Part shown: positions 27,351 through 36,201 of the stretch, one piece after another | Position numbering within the stretch: the first letter of the stretch is position 1 | Layout: each line of letters starts with the position of its first letter | Assembly (NCBI RefSeq): GCF_000758605.1 | Contig: NZ_CP009282.1 | Span: 4,712,001 to 4,776,000 of the forward strand | DNA: 64,000 nt | Source of the DNA: Paenibacillus sp. FSL R5-0912 | Lineage (GTDB): Bacteria; Bacillota; Bacilli; Paenibacillales; Paenibacillaceae | Direction: 5' to 3' | The notes under the pieces: generated by a model | The model's database searches: none | What the model saw: the letters and a program-made list of their open reading frames with translations, nothing else | What the model was told of the DNA's origin: nothing | Made by a program: the position numbers and the translations under genes

Positions 27351-27734
27351 GCTCCTCATTCCCGCCTCCCGCCCACTTTCGGCGGATTCAGGGGCACTTC
27401 TGCTCCTCATTTACGCCTCCCGCCCGCTTTCGGCGGATTCAGGGGCACTTCTGCTCCTCATTCCCGCCTCTCGCCCACTTTCGGCGGATTCAGGGGCACT
27501 TCTGCCCCTCATTTACGCTTCCCGCCCGCTTTCGGCGGATTCAGGGGCACTTCTGCCCCTCATTTACGCTTCCCGCCCGCTTTTGGCGGATTCAGGGGCA
27601 CTTCTGCCCCTCATTCCCGCCTCCCGCCCGCTTTTGGCGGATTCAGGGGCAGTTCTACTCCTCATTCCCGCCTCCCGCCCGCTTTTGGCGGATTCAGGGG
27701 CACTTCTGCCCCTCATTTACGCCTCCCGCCCGCT
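27351..27734. repeat. 51-bp tandem repeat array (7 full units plus a part)
   Basis: Units begin at 27351 and every 51 bp to 27708; the last is broken after about 27 bp. Units differ at a few positions (TTTCGGCGG versus TTTTGGCGG, ATTCCCGCC versus ATTTACGCC). Each unit boundary can form the hairpin AGGGGCA-CTTC-TGCCCCT, and GC-rich CCGC/GCGG arms occur inside. One plus-strand frame stays open as 17-residue repeats, but it lacks a ribosome site and is not a convincing gene. A diverged related copy lies near 27766-27800. The gene-free stretch 27175-27985 otherwise holds only the downstream terminator. Confidence 0.92.
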
Positions 27735-27906
27735 ATTTAGAGGGATTTATCCCTTGGATTCGCTCATACCGCCCGCTTTCGGCGGGATCAGAGGGACTCC
27801 TATAAGAACACATTCATCCTTCTGACGGAGAAGGCTTTGCTCTAAATTCCAATGAAACCTATCCCCAACAGATGAATATCATAAATTCCGGGCACGCCTG
27901 ACACAG

Positions 27907-27935
27907 CAAAAAACGCCCATCCGTTGATGAGCGTC
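27907..27935 (-). terminator. Rho-independent terminator
   Basis: On the minus strand GACGCTCATC pairs with GGATGGGCGTT (G-U allowed) around an AAC loop, followed by six T. It serves the esterase gene that ends at 27986. Confidence 0.7.
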
Positions 27936-27985
27936 ACTTAACCATTATTCCCGCACTATTAATAAGAACTTGATTATCGGCCTGC

Positions 27986-29116
27986 CTATAGTCCTGATAA
28001 CAATCCCTTAATATAGCCGCTTAACTCTTGAGCAGTCTGCTGATGGGCCAGTAATCCCGGATGGGTTCTTGCTCCCGCCGTTTCGTCCGTCATATCCGGC
28101 AATTGAAACACTGACACCTTCTTATCGCCCGTGGCCTTCCTATAAGCATCCACAGCACGATAAATCGCCGGCATCAGCGGAATGCCCAGCATGCCATACA
28201 CCCAGAGAATATGGGCAGTGTTGTTATACCGTCTCAGCTTGCCCAGGAAATTCACCACTGCCGCCTCAAAAGCTGACAGATCGTCTTCATGATAACTGCC
28301 GTCTTCCTTCAGCCGCTGCTTATATCTCTGTCCCGTACCTTCATCTTCCCATTCCGGAGAATGAAATGCACCGTCATCGTTGGTGCCAAGATTAACGACC
28401 ACCACATCGGGCTGCCAGGACCCGAAATCATTCACCTTATGTGCTCCCAATGCTTCATTATGGGCTCCGGTAAGCAGGCCGCAGACCTGTTCGTAGATAT
28501 CTGGAAGATTACCCTTCGGATTGTTATCCCAGCTGGTGAGCACACCCCAGCCGCTCTGCGAGATCACCCGGTATTCTGCCTGAACTGCGTCTGCTGTCAT
28601 AGCCGTATAATTATGCACTCCGCTGAACCAGGCCGGTATCCAGTCCAGTTCTTCCCGGGCTCCGATAACGCCTTCACCTGAAGTGATGCTATCACCAATG
28701 AACTCAAGCCGGTAGGGCTTCGCTTCAACCGGCAGGAACTCCCCATCTGTGCGGACCGCATGGAACTGCAAATAGCAGCCCGGGTCGCCGCTCATCGCCT
28801 GGACCTCTTTTACAATCCGGATATTCTTCACCGTGTCAGGGTTCATCCCCCGGAATACACAGATCCAGTGCCTTCCGGCATTCAACATCTGTCTGCTGAC
28901 CGGAACGGAGTTGATCAAGATACTGATCCATGATTCGTATTGGTCATAACCGGATTCCACCTCAATCCACAGCCCGGAAGCCTGGACATTCAGCTCGATG
29001 GCACTTCCCGTCCAGAATAACGTAACCGGGTCCAGGTCGCCTGTCGTTCTGCCATGAATCTTCAAATGCTCTATCTCAGCCAGCCGCTGTACCTGTAAAT
29101 GGGCGTCCCCACTCAT
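27986..29116 (-). CDS. SGNH/GDSL-type esterase with N-terminal beta-sandwich (CE2-like)
   Basis: The 376-residue cytosolic protein has an N-terminal beta-rich domain (about 1-130) and an SGNH hydrolase domain. The nucleophile is in EFIGDSITSGEG, the oxyanion Gly/Asn region is SQSGWG and VNLGTNDDG, and the late acid/base is in THPGLLAHQQ. This two-domain order matches carbohydrate esterase family 2 acetylesterases, which remove acetyl groups from sugars. There is no signal peptide, so it would act on imported oligosaccharides. Its ATG overlaps the stop of the 84-codon gene as ATGA, indicating coupling. Confidence 0.85.
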   Translation of the reverse strand: MSGDAHLQVQRLAEIEHLKIHGRTTGDLDPVTLFWTGSAIELNVQASGLWIEVESGYDQYESWISILINSVPVSRQMLNAGRHWICVFRGMNPDTVKNIRIVKEVQAMSGDPGCYLQFHAVRTDGEFLPVEAKPYRLEFIGDSITSGEGVIGAREELDWIPAWFSGVHNYTAMTADAVQAEYRVISQSGWGVLTSWDNNPKGNLPDIYEQVCGLLTGAHNEALGAHKVNDFGSWQPDVVVVNLGTNDDGAFHSPEWEDEGTGQRYKQRLKEDGSYHEDDLSAFEAAVVNFLGKLRRYNNTAHILWVYGMLGIPLMPAIYRAVDAYRKATGDKKVSVFQLPDMTDETAGARTHPGLLAHQQTAQELSGYIKGLLSGL

Positions 29117-29367
29117 TCTGATCCCTCCCGCCTAGTAGCAATCGTGAAGCTGCGGACCTTCATCCATTTGCCGCCTACCCACTCGTCGATGGTTCCCTTC
29201 TTCGTCCGGACACAGAATTTATGCGCCGTGCCGCGTTCAAATCCGGTTGCCTCATACAGCAGATCATCACCTTGCTGCCCTTTGAAGTAGACCTGCTTCA
29301 GTCCGAGTCTGTTCAATAATTCCAGCTTCACACTTTCGGTATATTGCCGTGAGAATTCTTTTGACAT
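29113..29367 (-). CDS. Hypothetical protein, 84 residues, coupled to the esterase
   Basis: The small soluble protein begins MSKEFSRQYTESVKLELL and has no recognised motif. It has a strong AGGAGG seven bases before ATG 29367 and ends in a 4-bp overlap with the esterase gene, so it is very likely translated. The sequence suggests a small mixed alpha/beta domain. Function unknown; a role linked to the esterase is inferred only from coupling. Confidence 0.75.
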   Translation of the reverse strand: MSKEFSRQYTESVKLELLNRLGLKQVYFKGQQGDDLLYEATGFERGTAHKFCVRTKKGTIDEWVGGKWMKVRSFTIATRREGSE

Positions 29368-29548
29368 CTATGTTCCTCCTGCACTGATTAAGTTCTTTAC
29401 TGTTTTTTCGGATCGCTTATATGAGGATAACGTAAAAGCTGCTGATTTACATCTTTATTTTCAATTCCGCTGCCTCAAATCTAGTTGATTTTGAACTCTC
29501 CCATGTAATAAAATGAAAAGATTAAATAGAAAAGGATGCGCATACGCA

Positions 29549-31429
29549 ATGCCGTTTAAGGAATCACGCTCGCTAAGTAAAAGATCGATTCTATTCTTCT
29601 CCCTAATTATGCTAGTTAAAAGCTATTTCGCCTGGTATTACCTGTTCGAAGACGGGCCGACCTGGACCACATGGCTGAAAGAGATTCCTTTTGTGCTGCT
29701 GCTGTTCTGCCTCATCGAATGGTTCGCCACGAAGCGGAAAATTGCCATCTATATGCTCGTCAATCTGCTCATTACCGTTTTATTCTTCTCTCTGATTGTC
29801 TATCATAATCATTTTGGCATTATTGCTACTTCTCAGGTCTTCGGCCAGGTCAAGCAGGTGGGAGCCGTCAAGAAAAGTATATTCGCCGTCGTGCACCCTC
29901 AATATATGCTTATTTTCGTAGACATTATTATTATCAGCCTGGTTATGCTCAGACGCAAGAAGGCGCTGGCTTGGAAGCACTCGATGTCCCGTCCCAGTAA
30001 CCGCAAGGCGGTCGCTGCCTTGTTCTGTGTTTCACTTGTTATGTGTTTGATGAATATTTTTCCGAACAAGGCAAGTATGAACGAGAATGTCAAAGCCGAA
30101 CAAATGGGGATTCTCAATTATGAAGCTTATGCCCTGCTGGGTGAACCGGAGGAAGAGCAGATTGATCAAGCGGAGATCTCACAGGCAGGCATCGATAAAA
30201 CCAAAGGCATTCAGAGCCTAGCGAATCCGGTTCTGTACGGGGCCGCCAAGGGTAAGAATCTGATCATCCTGCAAATGGAATCTTTCCAGAACTTTCTGAT
30301 CAACCTTTCAATTGACGGAACGGAAATCACACCTAATTTGAACAAGCTTGCCTCCGAAAGCTACTACTTCCCCCGTTTCTTTCAGCAGGTGGGTCAAGGT
30401 AACACATCGGATGCCGAATTCATCGTAAATACTTCCTTCTATGTTCCGCCGGATGGTCCGGCGACGGAAATGTATGCACCGAAAGATCTGCCCAGCTTGC
30501 CGAAGCTGCTGCAGGCCCAAGGTTACGATACCGCAACCTTCCATACGAATGAAGTCGATTTCTGGAACCGCGGAGAGCTGTACAATGCACTTGGCTTCAA
30601 CCGATATTATGATAAGGCTTACTTCGGTGAAGAGGATCTTGTCTTCTATGGTTCATCGGATGAAGTCCTGTACAACAAAACATCTGCAGAGCTGGCCCGG
30701 ATGGACCAAAGTGAACAGCCCTTCTATTCACATGTGATCTCGATGTCATCGCATAATCCATTCACCATTCCAGAGAGCAAATACAAGATGACCTTGCCGG
30801 AACGTTATGAAGGTACACTCGTTGGAAACTATATCCGGGCCGAGAACTATGCGGATTATGCACTGGGTCAATTTATGGACGAACTCAAAAGCAGCGGGGT
30901 ATGGGATAACAGTGTGGTTGTGCTTTATGGCGATCACCGGGGACTTCCTATTTTCTCGCTCAAGGATGATGATAAAGTCTTAATGGAGGAAATTCTGGGG
31001 CATGAATATAATGAACGCGATCTGATTAATATCCCGCTCATCATTTCAGCTACCGGCATTACGTCTCCAAGTGTGAAGGAGCAGCTAGGCGGACAGGTTG
31101 ACATTCTCCCTACTGTAGCGAATTTACTCGGTGTACCGCTGGACTATCATATTCATTTTGGACAGGATCTGTTGAATCAGACCCATTATAATCTGCTGCC
31201 GCAGCGCTATTATCTGCCTACAGGTTCCTTCGTTAATAACGAAGAGCTCTTCTTATCCGGCAGCGGGTTCGAGGACGGCCAGCATTATACATTATCCGGT
31301 GACGGGACGGAGCTCCTGCAATCGACAGAGGATGAATTCACCCGGGCACTTGAGCTTCTGAGGATGTCGGACAGTTATGTTACACAACTGCCGGACCGTG
31401 AAGTTAAGGATGAGAGCAGCTCTGATTAA
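29549..31429 (+). CDS. LTA-synthase-like membrane sulfatase-fold enzyme
   Basis: The product has about five N-terminal membrane helices (to about residue 190) and an extracellular sulfatase-fold domain. Metal and nucleophile motifs of the LtaS family are visible: NLIILQMESF (metal Glu), QVGQGNTSDAEF (nucleophile Thr), VLYGDHRG and SMSSHNPF. The family transfers glycerol-phosphate from phosphatidylglycerol to build lipoteichoic acid, or primes the chain. I chose ATG 29549 because AAAGGA lies 12 bases upstream; ATG 29513 has no ribosome site. It is monocistronic, closed by a bidirectional terminator. Which LtaS paralogue this is cannot be told. Confidence 0.9.
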   Translation: MPFKESRSLSKRSILFFSLIMLVKSYFAWYYLFEDGPTWTTWLKEIPFVLLLFCLIEWFATKRKIAIYMLVNLLITVLFFSLIVYHNHFGIIATSQVFGQVKQVGAVKKSIFAVVHPQYMLIFVDIIIISLVMLRRKKALAWKHSMSRPSNRKAVAALFCVSLVMCLMNIFPNKASMNENVKAEQMGILNYEAYALLGEPEEEQIDQAEISQAGIDKTKGIQSLANPVLYGAAKGKNLIILQMESFQNFLINLSIDGTEITPNLNKLASESYYFPRFFQQVGQGNTSDAEFIVNTSFYVPPDGPATEMYAPKDLPSLPKLLQAQGYDTATFHTNEVDFWNRGELYNALGFNRYYDKAYFGEEDLVFYGSSDEVLYNKTSAELARMDQSEQPFYSHVISMSSHNPFTIPESKYKMTLPERYEGTLVGNYIRAENYADYALGQFMDELKSSGVWDNSVVVLYGDHRGLPIFSLKDDDKVLMEEILGHEYNERDLINIPLIISATGITSPSVKEQLGGQVDILPTVANLLGVPLDYHIHFGQDLLNQTHYNLLPQRYYLPTGSFVNNEELFLSGSGFEDGQHYTLSGDGTELLQSTEDEFTRALELLRMSDSYVTQLPDREVKDESSSD

Positions 31430-31443
31430 AAGCTAACAAAAAT

Positions 31444-31483
31444 AGAGCCTGGTCCTGGAGAAGCTTCTCCAGAACCGGGCTCT
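31444..31483. terminator. Bidirectional terminator between convergent genes
   Basis: A long hairpin, AGAGCCTGGT-CCTGGAGAA paired with TTCTCCAG-AACCGGGCTCT with small mismatches, lies between the LtaS-like gene (+) and the alpha/beta hydrolase gene (-). Confidence 0.75.
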
Positions 31484-31493
31484 TTATCAGTGA

Positions 31494-32369
31494 TCACAGC
31501 TGCTTGTTCAGGAAATCCTTCACGGCCTGGCCTGCCGGAATCGGCAGCTGCATCCAGACATAAGCATGAAGGGAGTCAGGAATGCGCGTGATTTCGTAGC
31601 TGTCCAACAGCCCTGCGAAAGCGTCTAGACTGCGTCGGATGGACTCGTCACCCCACTCTTCTTCGCTGGGAAGGAATAGTACGGGACACTCTATTTTATG
31701 ATAATACTGCTCAAACGACAGATCCCAGTACTTTACGATATATTCGGTCCGGACACGATTTAAATAACAATAGGTATATTTACCGTCTGGCAGCTGCTGC
31801 AGGCTGTTCTCATAGAAGGCGGAGAAATATGGATTCCATAGCCCCTCCTTTGTCAGCTCCGCCCGTTGTTCGGAAACATACTCCTCTATGCTGTTGAACA
31901 TCCGTTCCTCCCGCTCACCCAATTCTGCACGAAGCTGTTCTTTTCTCTGCGTTATTTCTTCCGCGGTACCATTGAATATTCCATATTCGCCGAATTCATT
32001 ATTAAGTGCACCTTCGCAGACCAGAGACAATACCCTCTCCGGATGCGCCGCCGCCAGACTGAGACCAACCTCAGCTCCCATCGAGCTGCCGACGATATGG
32101 CACTTATCTACCTGCAGATGCTGCAGCAGCCTGTACATATCCTCCGCCATCTCATCGATATGATAGCCGGTTTCCGGTTTGTCCGACTTACCATGTCCCC
32201 GGAGATCGGGAGCAATGATGCTGTAGTCCTGCTGGAACTGCGGGAGAATGCCCTCCCACATGTTCAAATTTCCGCCGCTGAAATGTAGAAATAGAATAAT
32301 AGGCTTACCATTTAAAGAATACCTGACGTTTATCGCTAGCTGTCCTAATGAAATACGTTCCTCGATCAA
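31494..32369 (-). CDS. Alpha/beta hydrolase
   Basis: The 291-residue protein shows the alpha/beta-hydrolase order: oxyanion region FLHFSGGNLNMW, then APDLRGHGKSDKP, nucleophile elbow GSSMGAE near residue 95, and the catalytic His in IPDSLHAYVW near the C-terminus. There is no signal peptide. Substrate is unknown; the family covers esterases, lactonases and C-C hydrolases. It sits alone, next to a MerR regulator on the same strand 108 bp upstream. Confidence 0.85.
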   Translation of the reverse strand: MIEERISLGQLAINVRYSLNGKPIILFLHFSGGNLNMWEGILPQFQQDYSIIAPDLRGHGKSDKPETGYHIDEMAEDMYRLLQHLQVDKCHIVGSSMGAEVGLSLAAAHPERVLSLVCEGALNNEFGEYGIFNGTAEEITQRKEQLRAELGEREERMFNSIEEYVSEQRAELTKEGLWNPYFSAFYENSLQQLPDGKYTYCYLNRVRTEYIVKYWDLSFEQYYHKIECPVLFLPSEEEWGDESIRRSLDAFAGLLDSYEITRIPDSLHAYVWMQLPIPAGQAVKDFLNKQL

Positions 32370-32477
32370 AATTCAAACCTCCAAGCTATGTATGAAATTA
32401 CTGATAGCGGCTGAAATCTTCTTATGTATGTATTGTTTTGGCTATCAACACTTAGAGATAACTCTAACTACCAGCAG

Positions 32478-32852
32478 TTATATCTCCCGTAGCAAATCGT
32501 AATTATTGGTGTCATAGAGAGCAACCTTCAAATCAATAATGTTCAGATTTTTCTTCAATTCATCCATCTGCCGCAGTACTTCCTTACGGTGCTCGATCAT
32601 AATGCTGCGCCGTGTTTCCTTGGTCGAATCGCCTTCCATAATCAATTCGATGTATTTCTTGATATCTTTAATAGGCATTCCGGTGTTTTTCAGGCAGCAA
32701 ATCACTTTGACTAGTGATAAATCGCCATCAGAAAATATGCGGTTTCCCGCCCCGTTTCGTCCCACAAAGGGCAATAACCCCTCCTTATCGTAAAAGCGGA
32801 GCGTATGCGCAGTCACCTCGCAAATCGCAGCTACTTCATTGATACTGTACAT
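32478..32852 (-). CDS. MerR family transcriptional regulator
   Basis: The 124-residue protein has the winged helix (YSINEVAAICEVTAHTLRFY then DKEGLLPF), the wing NRIFSDGDLSLVKVICCLKN, and a long dimerisation helix to the C-terminus. No cysteine metal site typical of MerR or ZntR is evident, so it resembles the AdhR/YfmP small-molecule group. It is divergent from the SDR gene and a MerR-type promoter lies between them, so the SDR gene is its likely target. Confidence 0.9.
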   Translation of the reverse strand: MYSINEVAAICEVTAHTLRFYDKEGLLPFVGRNGAGNRIFSDGDLSLVKVICCLKNTGMPIKDIKKYIELIMEGDSTKETRRSIMIEHRKEVLRQMDELKKNLNIIDLKVALYDTNNYDLLREI

Positions 32853-32888
32853 CCTCTTTCACCTCGAAATAGGTATTTTAAAGACTGC

Positions 32889-32919
32889 TTGACTTCGATA
32901 AGCCTCTAAGTATTAACAT
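32889..32919 (+). promoter_or_regulatory. MerR-type promoter with a 19-bp spacer
   Basis: TTGACT (32889-32894) and TAACAT (32914-32919) are separated by 19 bp, the overlong spacing expected for MerR-activated promoters. The spacer region carries the dyad ACTTCGA-6-TCTAAGT (32892-32911; 6 of 7 positions symmetric). It points at the SDR gene that starts about 100 bp downstream. Confidence 0.65.
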
Positions 32920-33016
32920 TAAGTATATCGAACGGCTGGTCAACTTACAATTCAGACGCCGGATGTTAAGCATTATGGTATGGGCCATAGATACAGACAA
33001 AGGAGAGAAAGAGAAG

Positions 33017-33958
33017 ATGGAAAAATTCCCTAAATGGACAGCTTCAAATATCCCCTCACAGCGGGGCCGCTCAGCCATCGTCACCGGCACAGGAGGCATC
33101 GGCTACGAAACGGCGCTGGAGCTGGCAAAAAACGGGGCAGAAGTCATACTCGCTGGCCGCAATGCCGCAAAAGGAGCGGAGTCGGTGAAAAAAATCCGCA
33201 GCAGTGTTACCTCAGCCAATATCCGTTTTGAAGAGCTGGATCTTGCCAGCCTAGAGTCGGTACAGGCGTTCGGCGCAAGGATGAATAAGGGGCGGCACAG
33301 TCTTGATCTGTTAATCAATAATGCAGGGGTGATGACACCGCCTACCCGCAAAATCACGAAAGATGGCTTTGAGCTTCAATTCGGTACGAATTACCTTGGA
33401 CATTTCGCGTTGACTGCACATCTGATGCCTTTACTGCGCAAAGGAAATAAACCGCGTGTAATAAGCCTGGGCAGTGTTGCCCACCGGAGCGGCTCAATCC
33501 ATTTTGACGACCTGCAATTTGAACGCCGTTATCATGCCATGGAAGCTTATGCGCAATCAAAAATTGCCATGATCATGTTCGCACTGGAGCTGCAGCGGCG
33601 CAGTGACGCATCGGGCTGGGGCCTATTGAGCCTTCCGGTTCATCCGGGTGTTTCACGCACGGACCTGCTTCTTAATGGGGCCGGGCCGAACAGCACAGCG
33701 GGGATTCTACGCAGGTTCCTGGGGCCGATCTTGTTCCAGCCGGCTGCGCAAGGCGCGCTTCCAACTCTGTTCGCCGCGACATCGCCGGACGCGAAGTCCG
33801 GAACTTATTATGGTCCCGGCAGACTCTCAGAAACAAGGGGCTTGCCAAAGCCCGGCAAGATCGCTCCGCAGGGGCTGGATGCCGCTGTGGCAGCCAGATT
33901 GTGGGAAGTATCCAAACAATTGACGGATGTGGATTTCGACGCAATCGCGAATTCATAA
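33017..33958 (+). CDS. Short-chain dehydrogenase/reductase
   Basis: A Rossmann NAD(P)-binding motif (TGTGGIGYE) lies near residue 24, followed by AGRN, NNAGVM and a catalytic region with LGSVAHRSG, then YAQSKIA holding the Tyr-x3-Lys pair. The closest general type is the retinol-dehydrogenase/WW-oxidoreductase-like SDR group. I chose ATG 33017 over 32963 because AAAGGAGAG lies upstream at a normal distance and the extension has no conserved sequence. The substrate is unknown. Divergent MerR control suggests induction by a reactive or foreign compound. Confidence 0.88.
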   Translation: MEKFPKWTASNIPSQRGRSAIVTGTGGIGYETALELAKNGAEVILAGRNAAKGAESVKKIRSSVTSANIRFEELDLASLESVQAFGARMNKGRHSLDLLINNAGVMTPPTRKITKDGFELQFGTNYLGHFALTAHLMPLLRKGNKPRVISLGSVAHRSGSIHFDDLQFERRYHAMEAYAQSKIAMIMFALELQRRSDASGWGLLSLPVHPGVSRTDLLLNGAGPNSTAGILRRFLGPILFQPAAQGALPTLFAATSPDAKSGTYYGPGRLSETRGLPKPGKIAPQGLDAAVAARLWEVSKQLTDVDFDAIANS

Positions 33959-34023
33959 AGGTTCCATAGGCACCAATCCCGCCTGCTGATCATACACAGA
34001 TAGAAAGAAGGGCGGGATGCGGG

Positions 34024-34821
34024 ATGGGTAACATGCGGAATGAACAGGAATGGGCCATCTTTCTGGCTGCCGTCTGCGGACAGACCTATGCACAATTTGA
34101 ACATGCGGATGGTTCGTTCGTGGTTCCGGCGGACTTCTCGGTCGTGCATAATTTCCGGGCGAGATCCATGGGCGGGATCTCCGAGCCCTTTGGCTTCATT
34201 CTGGAATCACCGCAGGAGATTATTATTGCCTGGCGCGGAAGCAGTTCGACCACCAATTGGCTCTCGAACATGAATGCTGCGCAAAAGAAGTTCAAATATA
34301 TCAGCGAGGACTGCCTGACGCACAGAGGCTTCACAGATATTTATTCGTCGGCACGGGAGGAAATCCTCTCCGTACTCGGCACCTTGTCACCAGAGAAAAC
34401 GGTATACGTTACAGGCCACAGCCTTGGCGGGGCTCTAGCAACCTTATGTGCTATAGATATTGCTGCTAATTCAGCCCACAGTTCTCCCCGCCTGTATACG
34501 TATGGCTCCCCGCGTGCGGGTGACCCTGCATTTGCCAAAGCTTTCAGCAGCTATGTCCGCAGCAGTTTCCGTTATGCCAATCTTTTTGATGTCGCCACCT
34601 ACGTTCCACCTACCATCTACAAGCTGCCCCGGCATGAGAAAAAATACTATTACACCCATGTGCAGACGCTGTACTCATTATCTTTCCAGAATGGCACGGT
34701 TGAGCTCAATCATGTGCTAAGAAGCTACTTCGCTGTACTGTCGAAGCAACGACCGGAATTCACAGCAATGTTATGCTCCACGAATCCCGGCTTCTGTCCG
34801 GTGCTTGAATTGATTACCTGA
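34024..34821 (+). CDS. Class 3 lipase family protein
   Basis: The 265-residue protein has the Lipase_3 motif TGHSLGGALATL (nucleophile Ser), preceded by IIAWRGSSSTTNW, the usual oxyanion segment. YGSPRAGDPAF with an acidic triad residue follows, and a late His is in VELNHVLRSY. There is no signal peptide, so it appears cytosolic, unlike fungal lipases of this class. It follows the SDR gene by 65 bp on the same strand and may be cotranscribed. The binding-protein gene is convergent 30 bp away. Confidence 0.87.
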   Translation: MGNMRNEQEWAIFLAAVCGQTYAQFEHADGSFVVPADFSVVHNFRARSMGGISEPFGFILESPQEIIIAWRGSSSTTNWLSNMNAAQKKFKYISEDCLTHRGFTDIYSSAREEILSVLGTLSPEKTVYVTGHSLGGALATLCAIDIAANSAHSSPRLYTYGSPRAGDPAFAKAFSSYVRSSFRYANLFDVATYVPPTIYKLPRHEKKYYYTHVQTLYSLSFQNGTVELNHVLRSYFAVLSKQRPEFTAMLCSTNPGFCPVLELIT

Positions 34822-34851
34822 TTACCGGGGAGAGCCCCTGCATTTCGCTAA

Positions 34852-36123
34852 TTAATTCGCCAATATTTGGTTCAGGCTCTTCTCCAGCACTTTCAATCCT
34901 GCTTCCGGCTCAATCCGGTGGCGGATAATATTCTGCAGTTCCTCTGACATAGCAGTGAACAGAGCCGCATATTTATCGGTTTGCGGGGCGAACTTCACCT
35001 GATCCCTGGACTGGATAAACTGGGCGCGGTAAGGCAGCTCCCGGTAAGCCCGGCTCTCTGCGATGTCAAGATTCGCCGGGACATGCCCCGCCTCCCCCCA
35101 GATATGCCCGCCCACCTCTGAGAAATACTTCATGAAGTCCATCGCGCCTGCCTGCTCCTCTTCGCTGACGTAAGCCGGAACAACCAGCGTATGTGAGCTT
35201 CCCCAATGGGCGGCGCTGCCGAAGATCGGCGGGAGAGACATAATACCAATATCAAGGTCATCATTGCCCAGATGATGGCCCGCTTCCCATACTCCGCCGA
35301 ACCACAGTCCGGCCTGGCCGTTATAGAAGGAGTCCCAAGGTGTATTATCGTTCAGATCACTTAATCCCTCTTCGAACAGCTGCTGGTAGAAGCTGAGGAC
35401 CTTCACCGACTTCTCATTATCGACCGCTGCATGTTTCATATCGGGACTAAACAGCTCTCCGCCTGCCTCATAATACAGATCCAGGAACGATTCCTGGAAA
35501 TAAGGAGTGTTGACCGCCATCGGCTGTACTCCCGGAACCCGCGCAGCGATCTGTCGCAGCATACGGATGAACCCTGAGGGAGTATTCTCTTCGAGCTTCG
35601 GTGTTCCAGATGGCGTAAGCAATCCGGCCTTGGCCAATATATGCTTGTTGTAATAGAGCATGTGAAAATGCGTATCGAGCGGGACCGCATAATATTGTCC
35701 GCTGTAGCTGACGCTCTGCAGGTTCTGTTCACCGATTTCACTCCACTGGAATCCGTCCTGCTCAGCCAGAGCATTCAACGGTACAATTTGCCCCGCCTTG
35801 ATGAACGGCGACAACCGGTCCGCATGGACGACGGCTACATCAGGCCCTTTGCCGAAGGACAGAGCAGTGCTCAGCCTGGCATAATATTCGTTTGATTCAA
35901 GTCTGAGCTGCTTCACAAACACATCACTCTGGGAAGCATTATAATCTTTGATAATCCTCTCAACGAATTCACCTTCGCCGCCTCCGAACGGATTCCAGAA
36001 CGACACCTCGACAGGCGCTGTGCTCTCCAGGGTACTCTGATTCCCGGAAGAGAGCTCTGCACAGCCCGGCAGCAGGAACAGATACAGCAGCAGAACGGGC
36101 AGCATACGGCCCATGGTTTTCAT
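34852..36123 (-). CDS. Extracellular sugar-binding lipoprotein (paralogue 1)
   Basis: The 423-residue protein has a lipoprotein signal with FLLPGC (Cys21) and the family-1 solute-binding fold (VEVSFWNPFGGGEGEFV, PDVAVVHADRLSPF, YYNKHILAKAGL, TPYFQESFLDLYYEAGG). It captures sugar for an ABC importer at the membrane surface. It is strongly similar throughout to the binding protein at 41544-42854. It is the last gene of the run that contains both permeases and the two-component system, so it may be a spare or variant receptor. No ATPase gene is nearby; a shared MsmX-type ATPase is expected. Confidence 0.9.
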   Translation of the reverse strand: MKTMGRMLPVLLLYLFLLPGCAELSSGNQSTLESTAPVEVSFWNPFGGGEGEFVERIIKDYNASQSDVFVKQLRLESNEYYARLSTALSFGKGPDVAVVHADRLSPFIKAGQIVPLNALAEQDGFQWSEIGEQNLQSVSYSGQYYAVPLDTHFHMLYYNKHILAKAGLLTPSGTPKLEENTPSGFIRMLRQIAARVPGVQPMAVNTPYFQESFLDLYYEAGGELFSPDMKHAAVDNEKSVKVLSFYQQLFEEGLSDLNDNTPWDSFYNGQAGLWFGGVWEAGHHLGNDDLDIGIMSLPPIFGSAAHWGSSHTLVVPAYVSEEEQAGAMDFMKYFSEVGGHIWGEAGHVPANLDIAESRAYRELPYRAQFIQSRDQVKFAPQTDKYAALFTAMSEELQNIIRHRIEPEAGLKVLEKSLNQILAN

Positions 36124-36165
36124 CTCACTCCCCCTTTCCGGAACAGGCTCACTTCAGTCATAATT

Positions 36166-36179
36166 TGTAAGCGTTTGCA
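36166..36179. promoter_or_regulatory. cre-like site upstream of binding protein 1
   Basis: TGTAAGCGTTTGCA matches the CcpA consensus TGWNANCGNTNWCA at 13 of 14 positions. It lies 43 bp upstream of the binding-protein start. CcpA binding is inferred. Confidence 0.5.
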
Positions 36180-36201
36180 CTAAATTCCACCATCCCAGCC
36201 C

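Noticed and set aside
27351..27734. Possible CRISPR array
   Set aside because: The whole 51-bp unit repeats with no unique spacers, and no cas genes are nearby.
27220..27825. Plus-strand repeat protein across the 51-bp array
   Set aside because: The frame is open only because 51 is a multiple of three. There is no ribosome site, and the product is a low-complexity 17-residue repeat.
34824..34845. Hairpin GGGG-AGAG-CCCC as a terminator between convergent genes
   Set aside because: The stem is only four base pairs and no T-run follows on either strand.
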